9,216 nucleotides of DNA from Oscillospiraceae bacterium. Its GTDB lineage: Bacteria; Bacillota; Clostridia; Oscillospirales; Ruminococcaceae. Numbering within the stretch: position 1 is the stretch's first letter; each line of letters starts with the position of its first letter. Made by a program: the position numbers and the translations under genes. Under the pieces are notes generated by a model. The model did no database searches, was not told where the DNA came from, and was given only the letters and a program-made list of their open reading frames with translations. Of this stretch, positions 1-6,987 are shown piece after piece. The stretch lies in NCBI GenBank assembly GCA_019420135.1, contig JAHZHS010000014.1:3402-12617 (forward strand), read 5' to 3'.

Positions 1-19
1 TGAGAAATAGAAGGGTGCG

Positions 20-3007
20 GTGAGCAATTTCTCGGCCACAGTTCATCAGGCAGGAACCCTGAAATATGACGATGGCCAGATAATTGACCGGCAGACCGGT
101 GCCAACGGCCTGATCCTGGCAGTCCCCCTGCTGAAAGGAACGGACGGCGAGTGGCATGCCCTCTACGGCTCCAACATGATGGGATTCCATGATGTGGAGA
201 ACTGGGACACAACAGACGAACTGCAGGGACAGCGCAGGGCCATTCTGGAGGCGGCGCTTTACCAGATTTTCGGTGCCCAGCACGAGGGAACACAGTATGT
301 CTACAAGTTCCCCCAATGGTATCTGGAGTGGAATGAGGAAAGTGCCCGGTATGAGGGAACCCTGCTCGACCTGCCCGGAGAAGCCACACGGTATTACTGG
401 GCCAGCAACAGCCCGGATGCCGACCTTACCGTGGCCTATTACTTCCTGGACCTGGAAGCCCTGGAGGCGGTGTTCGGAGACCTCACCGGCAAATCCTCCC
501 AGGAAAAACTGGCGGCGATCTCCCGAACCATTCAGGAACATGCGGGAGACGACATCACCTCGGCCGAAGTCAAAACCGAAATCCGGAGGCTGGTCGAACA
601 AATCGACGCCGACGGGACGAAAAACTTTGCCCTGCTGGATGTCGCGGACTTCAACCGGGTCTTTTCCAGCCGGATTTATGTGCCCAATGTGAGCCCGGAA
701 CTGGCCGTCCTCAAACTGGATGAAAAGGGCAATCCCCTGGAAGGTGCGACCTTTGCCCTGTACAAGGGGGATGACAAGCCGGACGGCACCACAGCAGCCG
801 TGGCCAGCGGCACAACGGACGCCCAGGGCCTGCTGGTGTTTTCCGCCGGCGGCACAGGGAAAGAAGGCAGTGCAAAGGTGACCTTTGAACCCGGGAGCTA
901 CTGGGTCCAGGAGACAACACCGCCGCAAGACTACAATGGCAACAGCGAATACATACCGGTATACGTGACGGACAATGGCCGGGTCTATGCCGATGCCCTG
1001 GAAAAGGAGGATGGCATCACCGTCCGAAAGGGACTGGGCAGGCTATTGGAGACAATGGTCCGCTATGCCGCCCAGGACAGCGTCAATGTCACCCTGCGGG
1101 ACATCACGGCTACCCTGGTGACCGGCAATACCTGGGAAGAGGTGCGCAGCGCCATCTCGACATCTTCCTCCGATCAGGCAGGGCAAAGCGTCCACCTTCA
1201 TTATGGCCTGGACAACGCCCTGCTGGAATACGGCACCCACGAGGTGAACGGAATCGCGCCCAATCCCTATTTTGAGGTGGACGAGGACATTGCCGGAATT
1301 CTGGTACAACAGAATTACCGTGCCCACGAGGGCGAGACCATGTACAGCACCGTGGCGGCCAAAACGGATCTGGAAGATACCAATATCCGGAATCTCTTTA
1401 CCGGATCCACCACCATCGTGGTGCGCAACCGCAAGCAAGGCTCCCTGGGCAGCTTCTCGGTGACCAAGACGGTGACCGGCAGTGATATTACCGGAAACGA
1501 AACCTTCCTCTTTGATCTTGCCATCGACGGCACGGGAGGCGAGGGAAGCCCCTGGCAGAGCGGCGAGGCCGATTACCTGGTTACCGATGAGAAGGGAACC
1601 CTCCTGGAAAAGGGAGCGCTGACCTTTGCGGGGCAGGACGACGAAAGGTTTGAAATCACAGCGGTTGTCCCGGAGCCTTCCGGCGAAAGCACGGAATATT
1701 TTGTCCAGGAAAGCGGACGGTACCGGCTGAAGCTGAAGGACGGGCAGAAACTTTCCGTTGAGGGAATTCCCTTTGGCCTGAATGTGACGGTGACCGAGGC
1801 GGCAGAGAGTGCCGCAGGGTACATCACCACAGTGACGGTCAACGACGGGGAGCGCAACCGGGCGACCACGGCCAGCGGCGTGGTGAAACAAACGGTAGGA
1901 GATCCCAGCTTCCATTTTTACAACCACAAGGACAAGTCCGCCGATCTGACGCTGCAGAAAACCCTGCCGGAGGAACCCGACAATTCCACCAAGTTCCCCT
2001 TTACCATCCGGTTGTGGTCACAGGACGGAGGAAACCTGCTGACAGATTCCTATGGCTATACCATTACCGGAAAGGACGGAACCAGCCGCACCGGAACCAT
2101 TGAGGGCGGGCAGGCAACCGTAGAACTGGGCCACCAGGAAACCCTGGTGATTCAGAACCTGCCGGTGGGAACCCGGTATATCATCCAGGAAACCACCAAG
2201 GGGTATGCGCCTTCGGTAACCATCAACGGGACGCCGGTGACGCCGGTCGACGGTACCGTCAGCGGTACGGTGGCGGAAATCACCACAGAGCCGGCGATCA
2301 ATACCGTGGTGTATTCCAACAAACGAAGCGGCTCCATCACCATCACCAAGCGTTCCGGGCTGGGGACACTTCTCAGCGGTGCGGGATTCACCCTGTACAC
2401 GGTGGATGACCAGGGAAATCTGACCCCGTACAGCGGGGAACAAAAGACCGCCCTGGCCATGCGCCACTCCATATCGGAGAATGATTCCAACTTTGACAAG
2501 GATTCCATGCGGTATAACGTGGGAACCGATTCCTACATCGTCCACACCACTGCGGAACAGGCCCTCTTCTATTACCGTTTCCTGACCGAGAAGGAGCGGG
2601 ATGAGTATTATGCGGGAACGCTGTCCGGAATGGAAAATGTGGAGGCGGTGGTTCAGTTTACAGAGCTTTCCCTGAACAACGTCTACGCCCTCCGGGAAAC
2701 CACGGTTCCCGAGGGCTATGTCCAGAACGCAGACTTTGAAAAGACGATGAGTGATATCCATCTGCCATTCCAGGAAGAGGGCTCTGCGGACAAAGTATAC
2801 GATGTCCTGTATACGGTGACCAACCATAAAAAGATGGTTCTGCCGGTCACGGGACTTGGCGGCATCAAAGGGCCGCTGGCGGCTGGTTTGCTGCTGATGG
2901 CCCTGGCCGGAATGCTTCTGTGGACAGCCAATCGCAAAAAGCCGGCCCGGACCTGCGGAAAGGGCGGCGATTCCCACAGCAATCCATCTGTAAAGAAAAG
3001 CATATAG
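20..3007 (+). CDS. LPVTG-anchored multidomain SpaA/CnaB surface protein, probable ancillary or tip pilin (N-terminus doubtful)
   Basis: A 995-residue surface protein, probably an adhesive minor pilin linked by the two downstream sortases. Residues 1-225 are an unrecognised, cysteine-free region, partly helical near 145-205. A SpaA/CnaB-like domain starts at 228 (LAVLKLDEKGNPLEGATFAL) with an E-box VQETTPPQDY (E298). Two FctA/DUF7601-like beta domains follow (about 477-635 and 642-767), then a final SpaA domain (771-935) with E-box RETTVPEGY (E893). Each domain opens with a Lys strand and closes at Asn followed by basic residues, as expected for intramolecular Lys-Asn isopeptide bonds. The sorting signal is LPVTG (941-945), a hydrophobic stretch (about 953-970) and a basic tail. 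GTG at 20 is the first possible start after an in-frame TAG at 8-10. AGAAGGG (9-15) is a mediocre ribosome binding site. No signal peptide follows, so this is likely a truncated or frameshifted gene; the surface-protein assignment itself is firm. Confidence 0.8.
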   Translation: MSNFSATVHQAGTLKYDDGQIIDRQTGANGLILAVPLLKGTDGEWHALYGSNMMGFHDVENWDTTDELQGQRRAILEAALYQIFGAQHEGTQYVYKFPQWYLEWNEESARYEGTLLDLPGEATRYYWASNSPDADLTVAYYFLDLEALEAVFGDLTGKSSQEKLAAISRTIQEHAGDDITSAEVKTEIRRLVEQIDADGTKNFALLDVADFNRVFSSRIYVPNVSPELAVLKLDEKGNPLEGATFALYKGDDKPDGTTAAVASGTTDAQGLLVFSAGGTGKEGSAKVTFEPGSYWVQETTPPQDYNGNSEYIPVYVTDNGRVYADALEKEDGITVRKGLGRLLETMVRYAAQDSVNVTLRDITATLVTGNTWEEVRSAISTSSSDQAGQSVHLHYGLDNALLEYGTHEVNGIAPNPYFEVDEDIAGILVQQNYRAHEGETMYSTVAAKTDLEDTNIRNLFTGSTTIVVRNRKQGSLGSFSVTKTVTGSDITGNETFLFDLAIDGTGGEGSPWQSGEADYLVTDEKGTLLEKGALTFAGQDDERFEITAVVPEPSGESTEYFVQESGRYRLKLKDGQKLSVEGIPFGLNVTVTEAAESAAGYITTVTVNDGERNRATTASGVVKQTVGDPSFHFYNHKDKSADLTLQKTLPEEPDNSTKFPFTIRLWSQDGGNLLTDSYGYTITGKDGTSRTGTIEGGQATVELGHQETLVIQNLPVGTRYIIQETTKGYAPSVTINGTPVTPVDGTVSGTVAEITTEPAINTVVYSNKRSGSITITKRSGLGTLLSGAGFTLYTVDDQGNLTPYSGEQKTALAMRHSISENDSNFDKDSMRYNVGTDSYIVHTTAEQALFYYRFLTEKERDEYYAGTLSGMENVEAVVQFTELSLNNVYALRETTVPEGYVQNADFEKTMSDIHLPFQEEGSADKVYDVLYTVTNHKKMVLPVTGLGGIKGPLAAGLLLMALAGMLLWTANRKKPARTCGKGGDSHSNPSVKKSI

Positions 3008-3019
3008 CCAAAAAGGTTG

Positions 3020-3026
3020 AAAGGAG
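3020..3026 (+). promoter_or_regulatory. Ribosome binding site of the backbone pilin gene
   Basis: AAAGGAG lies 5 nt before ATG 3032 and 8 nt before ATG 3035. It rules out the upstream in-frame TTG at 3017, which overlaps the site itself. No terminator is visible in the 24-nt gap after the preceding stop, so the two pilin genes are probably co-transcribed. Confidence 0.8.
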
Positions 3027-3031
3027 TTTTC

Positions 3032-4951
3032 ATGATGAAAGAAAAAACAGCGATCAAGCGACTGGGGGCAATCCTGGTGAGCCTGATGATGGCACTGGTA
3101 CTGATGGCTCCCTGCATTTCTGCCGAGGGCACCGCGTCCATCACCATCCAGAAGCCCGGAGATTTCAAAAACGACTGGGCCGGTATGGAGATCTATGCCT
3201 ATCGGGTGTTCTCCCAGGCCAATACCGCCACGGCGGACGACGAAAAGCTGTATGCGGTTGAGGAGGCTTTTCGGGCGTTCTTCCACATCAGTGAGGATGC
3301 AGAACATCCATTGACCGATGGCGTCGAGAAGGCGTTCGGCGTGCCGGTTTCCCAGGGGGCGAGTGAGACAAAACCCGTTTACCTCACTTATGACAGCACC
3401 AGCAAACATCTGGTCGCCGCAAATGAGGCACCCACAGGCCCGGACGCTGTCTATATCCAGGTGTCGAACAGTTCGGCCCTGGACCAGGAATATGGGGAGG
3501 CAGATCTGCTCGGCCGGATTGGTTATCAAAAGGACCAAGAGGGAAATGCGGTGATCGCCGCCGATAACGGGGATATCGCCATCTTCTATACCTGGCTGGA
3601 ACAGTATATCAAGGATACAACTCCCACAGAAACAAAGAAAATCACCGCGGGAACCGGAACGGCTGAGGAGACGATCGACGGTCTGGAGGCAGGCTACTAC
3701 GCGCTGACCTTCTCCAAGGTGCCCACCGGTATCTCGGTGATTCAGGGCATCCTTGTACAAACCGATTCGGATAATACTTCCCGGATCAACCTGAAGGCGG
3801 AGGAACTCCCCCTGGAAAAGACCGTCAAGAACAGCGGGCATGATGGGGAACCCTATGGGGACAGCACGACCACCAAGGTGGGCGATACGCTGGACTATCG
3901 GGCCACGTCCCGGATCCCCAAGCTGATGAGCGCGGAAAATCTCACCAAATTCCAGATGGGAGATTGTCTGGAGAACCAGAAACTCACCGGCACCATGACG
4001 CTGACCCTCTCCAAAGCTGGCGCGACACCGGCAACCCTTACCTTTACAGCAGAGGTGACGGGCGAAGAACAGACAGTGGAGCTGCGCGCTGACGATGGAA
4101 CGGTGATCGCGCTGCTTAAGGTTGAAGAATATGCGGATAAGAAACAGAATTTTACCATTGATTTCCTGAAAAAAGCTCCCGCAGAGCCCGAAGGAGCGGA
4201 GCAGCCCAACGATCAGTGGAAAAACTATCAGGAATATGTCATCACGCTGGACTATCACGCAATCGTGACCGGAGACGCCCAGCGGGTCAATGATAATACC
4301 GTCACCCTGGACACCAATAAATGGTTATATAATGTTACGGAGGCCACCGAGATCTACACATACGGCATTGAGGTGACCAAGACCTTCAGCGACAACAGCG
4401 GTTCTTATGATAAGGTCACCTTCCTGCTCAAGAAGGATAACAGCGGTAAGCCGGGAGATGTTATAGGACTGTTTGAAACGGCTACAAAGGGAAGCTACCG
4501 CATGCCGTCCGGCAGCGAATTGACGACGGGAACAACCCCGCTGAAACTGTCCGCCGATGGCAAACTGACCATCACCGGTCTGGATGCGGGAGATTACTGG
4601 CTGGTTGAGGAGAGCACGGCAGACGGCTTCAACGAATCGGATCCCATCAAGATCCATCTGGAGGCCGAGAAGAAAGACGTCACCGGCAAGCTTACCGGCT
4701 ATTTGGATGACGAGAAGACTACCGCGACGGTGGTTTCCGAGGGGGGCACGGAAAGCAAGATTAAAGTCAAGGTCAGTACGCCGGTGGATGCCAGCATCGC
4801 CCTTGCCCAGTTTGAGGTCTACAACCAGAAGGGATTCACGCTGCCGCAGACGGGCAGCGACGGCATCTGGATGTTTACCATCGGCGGCATTGCACTGATT
4901 GCCGTGGCGGGTATTCTGTTTGCGGTCTCCCGCAAGAAGAACTCCAACTGA
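3032..4951 (+). CDS. Major (backbone) pilin, isopeptide-forming fimbrial protein with LPQTG sorting signal
   Basis: A 639-residue structural pilin, secreted and polymerised by class C sortase, then fixed to the cell wall. Residues 1-31 are a Sec signal peptide: basic KEKTAIKR, a hydrophobic core, and likely cleavage after ISA (A31). An N-terminal beta domain (about 35-255) follows. A second domain opens at LPLEKTVKN (K263/K266). The C-terminal CnaB domain opens at IEVTKTF (K450), has the E-box LVEEST (E526/E527) and closes at VYNQKGF (N598), a plausible Lys-Glu-Asn isopeptide triad. LPQTG is at 604-608, then SDG, a transmembrane segment (about 612-632) and the tail SRKKNSN. The architecture and position before two class C sortases match backbone pilins. 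The usual YPKN pilin motif is not evident, so K263 or K266 is only a candidate for the inter-subunit lysine. ATG 3035 is an equally possible start. Confidence 0.9.
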   Translation: MMKEKTAIKRLGAILVSLMMALVLMAPCISAEGTASITIQKPGDFKNDWAGMEIYAYRVFSQANTATADDEKLYAVEEAFRAFFHISEDAEHPLTDGVEKAFGVPVSQGASETKPVYLTYDSTSKHLVAANEAPTGPDAVYIQVSNSSALDQEYGEADLLGRIGYQKDQEGNAVIAADNGDIAIFYTWLEQYIKDTTPTETKKITAGTGTAEETIDGLEAGYYALTFSKVPTGISVIQGILVQTDSDNTSRINLKAEELPLEKTVKNSGHDGEPYGDSTTTKVGDTLDYRATSRIPKLMSAENLTKFQMGDCLENQKLTGTMTLTLSKAGATPATLTFTAEVTGEEQTVELRADDGTVIALLKVEEYADKKQNFTIDFLKKAPAEPEGAEQPNDQWKNYQEYVITLDYHAIVTGDAQRVNDNTVTLDTNKWLYNVTEATEIYTYGIEVTKTFSDNSGSYDKVTFLLKKDNSGKPGDVIGLFETATKGSYRMPSGSELTTGTTPLKLSADGKLTITGLDAGDYWLVEESTADGFNESDPIKIHLEAEKKDVTGKLTGYLDDEKTTATVVSEGGTESKIKVKVSTPVDASIALAQFEVYNQKGFTLPQTGSDGIWMFTIGGIALIAVAGILFAVSRKKNSN

Positions 4952-4984
4952 TGCATCCCTAAAAACAAACAATCCGCAATAGCT

Positions 4985-5021
4985 ACAGAATGGGCAGAGG
5001 GCAGACTTCTGCCCATTCTGT
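4985..5021 (+). terminator. Stable hairpin between backbone pilin and sortases; possible partial terminator or mRNA-processing element
   Basis: Positions 4985-4998 (ACAGAATGGGCAGA) are perfectly complementary to 5008-5021 (TCTGCCCATTCTGT), giving a 14-bp stem with a 9-nt loop. It lies 33 nt after the pilin stop and just upstream of the sortase ribosome binding site. There is no T-run after the stem (next bases TCTGTAAAG), so it is not a classical intrinsic terminator. A leaky terminator or a 3'-end stabiliser keeping pilin mRNA above sortase mRNA is the likely role; this is inference. Confidence 0.55.
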
Positions 5022-5027
5022 TCTGTA

Positions 5028-5037
5028 AAGAGAGAGG
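5028..5037 (+). promoter_or_regulatory. Ribosome binding site deciding the GTG start of sortase 1
   Basis: AAGAGAGAGG is the only purine-rich element before the gene. It ends 7 nt before GTG 5045 but only 1 nt before TTG 5039, so GTG 5045 is the better start. The hairpin above ends 6 nt upstream of it, close enough to influence access. Confidence 0.6.
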
Positions 5038-5044
5038 TTTGCCT

Positions 5045-5938
5045 GTGTGGCGGAAATGTATCAACCTGTTGTCGGTACTGATCCTTGTATGCGGCATCGG
5101 GGTTCTGGCCTATCCGGCGGTCAGCAACCTGTATTATGAAGTCCAGCAGCAAAAACTGACGGAACACTATGACAGCATGGTGACCGATACCGTGCAGCAG
5201 GAGGAAATCCCCCAAGAGCTGGAAGAGTGCCGGGAGTACAACCAGGGACTTCTGCAGGGGGGCGTGCTGCTGACCGATCCCTTTGATGAAAGCCAGCTCG
5301 ACCCCACCACCATGCCCTATGCGGGACTGCTCAATATAGAGGGCGACGGCGCCATGGGATACATTACCATTCCGTCCATCGACGTCAACCTGGTCATTTA
5401 CCACGGCACCGGCGAAGATGTCCTGCAAAAGGGAGTGGGACATCTGCAGGGAACCTCCCTGCCGGTGGGCGGAACCGGAACCCACTGCGTGCTTTCGGCC
5501 CACAGCGGACTGAGCAGCAAAAAGCTTTTTACCGACCTGGAACAGCTGGTGGAGGGAGATGTGTTCTACCTGCATGTTCTGGGCGAAACCCTGGCATATC
5601 AGGTGGACCAGATCAAGGTGGTACTGCCCAGCGAGACGGAGGATCTGCGCATCGATGCACAGCAGGACTATGTCACGCTGGTTACCTGTACCCCCTACGG
5701 CATCAACACCCACCGGCTTCTGGTCCGGGGAACCCGGATCCCCTATGAGGCCGCCGAGGCCGTCCGACAGACCACGGAACAACCCCGGACCAGCAGCTGG
5801 CTGAAACAATATCTGGAAGCAGCTCTTGTCGGGCTGGGCATGCTGCTGGCCGCGTGGATCCTGCTCTGGCTCTGGAGCTGGAACAGACTGAGAAAAAAGC
5901 GGCGGAAACAATCGGCACAGCAAAGGAGGCCGCGATGA
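5045..5938 (+). CDS. Class C (pilin-polymerising) sortase, first copy
   Basis: A 297-residue membrane transpeptidase. It cleaves LPxTG signals between Thr and Gly and joins pilin subunits through lysine side chains. It has an N-terminal transmembrane helix (about 6-24) and a class C lid motif D78-P79-F80. The catalytic His is in LSAHSG (H153), the catalytic Cys in TLVTCTPYG (C215), and the Arg in THRLLVRG (R224). The 9-residue Cys-Arg spacing matches known pilin sortases. A C-terminal transmembrane helix (about 259-279) and very basic tail complete the class C topology. Start GTG 5045 is chosen from its ribosome binding site; the first in-frame ATG lies past the membrane helix. The stop overlaps the next start (ATGA), indicating translational coupling. 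The canonical lid makes it a good candidate for polymerising the LPQTG backbone, though substrate assignment is inference. Confidence 0.93.
   Translation: MWRKCINLLSVLILVCGIGVLAYPAVSNLYYEVQQQKLTEHYDSMVTDTVQQEEIPQELEECREYNQGLLQGGVLLTDPFDESQLDPTTMPYAGLLNIEGDGAMGYITIPSIDVNLVIYHGTGEDVLQKGVGHLQGTSLPVGGTGTHCVLSAHSGLSSKKLFTDLEQLVEGDVFYLHVLGETLAYQVDQIKVVLPSETEDLRIDAQQDYVTLVTCTPYGINTHRLLVRGTRIPYEAAEAVRQTTEQPRTSSWLKQYLEAALVGLGMLLAAWILLWLWSWNRLRKKRRKQSAQQRRPR
5922..5929 (+). promoter_or_regulatory. Ribosome binding site of sortase 2, inside the end of sortase 1
   Basis: AAAGGAGG lies 5 nt before ATG 5935 and inside the last codons of sortase 1. With the ATGA stop-start overlap it fixes the start of sortase 2 and excludes longer in-frame extensions back to 5854. 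Confidence 0.85.
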
Positions 5939-6840
5939 AACGTTGGATCCTTCGCACCCTGACGGTGCTCCTTGCCCTGGGCGGCATCGGCCTGATCCTG
6001 TATCCCAACATCCGGCGCGGGCTGGCCAACCGGCAAAGCGATGCCGTCATCCGGGAAATCGAGGACCGGCGGGAAGAATCCGCCCAGTCCGGCGATTCCC
6101 CCGCCCAGAGCGAGGACCCGCTCTACCGGGATATGCAGCAATACAACCGGCAAATTTATGAAGATCATCAAAGCGGGCTCCGGGATGCCTGGAGCTATGA
6201 GCAGCCGCCCTTCACCCTGGCCGATTACGGCGTGGTGGATGAGGCGGTGGGCTACCTGAGCATTGACGCCATGGATCTGCAGCTGCCCCTCTATCTGGGG
6301 GCGGATAGGGAAAATCTGGCCCGGGGGGCTGCCGTGCTGGGCAATACCAGCATGCCCGTGGGCGGTGAGAACACCAACTGCGTCATTGCAGGACACCGCG
6401 GCTGGCAGGGAATCCCCATGTTTCTGGAAATCGAAACGCTCCAGCCGGGGGACCTGGTGCGGCTGGATACCCTGTGGGAAACCCTGTGGTATGAAGTGGC
6501 CGAAATCCGCATCATCTCGCCGGATGAAATCGATGCGGTGAAAATTCAGGACGGCAAGGATCTGCTGACCCTGGTGACCTGCCATCCCTACCCGGACAAC
6601 TACCAGCGGTATCTGGTCTATTGCCAGCGGGTGGAGCAGCAAGAGGTGGCGGCCTCCGCCCCGGAACCGGAGCCCGCCGACCGCCAGCCTGTCCGGGACG
6701 CCTCCCAGAAAACCATCGATCTGGAAAAACAGATGAACCGCGCCGCGCTGGGGCTGCTGCTCCTGATTGCCCTGGGCATGGCGGCGGGAAAGCTGGCCGG
6801 GAGCCGCCGCAGAAAAAAGAACCGCCCCGGGAAAGGGTGA
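5935..6840 (+). CDS. Class C sortase, second copy with divergent lid
   Basis: A 301-residue membrane sortase, paralogous to its neighbour; both share a PVGG segment ahead of the catalytic His. It has an N-terminal transmembrane helix (about 4-23). The catalytic His is in IAGHRGW (H154), Cys in TLVTCHPYP (C216) and Arg in NYQRYLV (R225), with the same 9-residue Cys-Arg spacing. A linker rich in Pro, Glu and Ala is followed by a C-terminal transmembrane helix (about 270-288) and a basic tail. In the lid region the canonical DPF/DPW is replaced by D84-A85-W86 within RDAWSYEQPPF. The residues around His and Cys differ from the first copy (AGHRG for SAHSG, TCHPYPDN for TCTPYGIN), so it probably has a different substrate, for example the LPVTG minor pilin. 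No signal peptidase or housekeeping class A/E sortase is present in the window; wall anchoring probably uses one elsewhere. No terminator is seen after its stop. Confidence 0.92.
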   Translation: MKRWILRTLTVLLALGGIGLILYPNIRRGLANRQSDAVIREIEDRREESAQSGDSPAQSEDPLYRDMQQYNRQIYEDHQSGLRDAWSYEQPPFTLADYGVVDEAVGYLSIDAMDLQLPLYLGADRENLARGAAVLGNTSMPVGGENTNCVIAGHRGWQGIPMFLEIETLQPGDLVRLDTLWETLWYEVAEIRIISPDEIDAVKIQDGKDLLTLVTCHPYPDNYQRYLVYCQRVEQQEVAASAPEPEPADRQPVRDASQKTIDLEKQMNRAALGLLLLIALGMAAGKLAGSRRRKKNRPGKG

Positions 6841-6888
6841 CGGCAGGCCAAAAAAGAAAAAGACGCCCTAAAAAATTTCTGTCCGGTA

Positions 6889-6917
6889 TTGACATAGTAA
6901 AACAGTAGGAATATAAT
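6889..6917 (+). promoter_or_regulatory. Consensus sigma-A promoter of the cysK-nifS operon
   Basis: TTGACA (6889-6894) and TATAAT (6912-6917) are both exact consensus with an ideal 17-nt spacer. Transcription would start near 6924, about 170 nt before the cysteine synthase start codon. Such a strong promoter is normally held in check, which fits the overlapping operator. Confidence 0.85.
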
Positions 6918-6942
6918 AATTCCAACCTAAATGGTAGGAATT
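6905..6942 (+). promoter_or_regulatory. Putative operator with three GGAAT/ATTCC half-sites over the -10 and start point
   Basis: GTAGGAAT occurs twice in direct orientation (6905-6912 and 6934-6941), with ATTCC between them at 6919-6923. ATTCCAACC (6919-6927) and GGTAGGAAT (6933-6941) form a near-perfect palindrome with one mismatch around TAAAT. GGAAT (6908-6912) and ATTCC (6919-6923) form a second, overlapping palindrome. The position over the -10 and +1 implies repression. Half-sites of this kind, next to a cysteine synthase gene, suggest an Rrf2-family regulator such as CymR or an IscR-like protein. The identity is inference from memory of those motifs; no regulator gene is in the window. 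Confidence 0.6.
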
Positions 6943-6959
6943 AAACGGCAGCCGGGTTT

Positions 6960-6987
6960 CCTCCCCGCCCAAAGGCGTGCGGGGAGG
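6960..6987 (+). promoter_or_regulatory. GC-rich leader hairpin upstream of cysteine synthase
   Basis: CCTCCCCGC (6960-6968) pairs perfectly with GCGGGGAGG (6979-6987) around a 10-nt loop, within the predicted 5' leader. The right arm's GGGGAGG resembles a Shine-Dalgarno sequence but lies about 110 nt before the gene. No T-run follows, so it is not an intrinsic terminator. No T-box signature (AGGGTGGNACCGCG) or other riboswitch core is recognisable in 6924-7097. Confidence 0.45.

Noticed and set aside
20..695. Thioester adhesin domain in the N-terminal region, suggested by a GTQYVYKF segment
   Set aside because: A thioester domain needs a Cys-Gln pair, and residues 1-225 contain no cysteine.
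2231..2260. Tandem ACGCCGGT repeat and a 12-bp perfect palindrome GACGGTACCGTC
   Set aside because: It lies within a codon-constrained Gly/Thr/Val stretch of the pilin (VDGTVSGTV) and has no regulatory context, so it is most likely chance.
3095..3121. Possible lipobox in the backbone pilin signal peptide (MAPC)
   Set aside because: Proline directly before the cysteine does not fit a lipobox, and a good signal peptidase I site (ISA) follows three residues later.
2018..4258. A 746-codon open frame on the minus strand
   Set aside because: It runs antisense through two convincing pilin genes. Its translation has no recognisable domain and is rich in His, Gly and Arg as expected from mirrored codons. 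It has no credible ribosome binding site.
4325..5923. A 532-codon open frame on the minus strand
   Set aside because: It crosses the pilin, the hairpin and sortase 1 without regard to their boundaries. It is a shadow of codon bias, as are the minus-strand frames at 5743-6642, 7299-8060 and 8000-9109.
6841..6888. Terminator after the second sortase
   Set aside because: A-rich runs are present, but no stem with a following T-tract could be drawn. Where the pilus transcript ends is unclear.
6960..6987. Intrinsic terminator or attenuator in the cysK leader
   Set aside because: The stem is strong, but the following bases are GC-rich with no T-run, so it is listed only as a leader hairpin.
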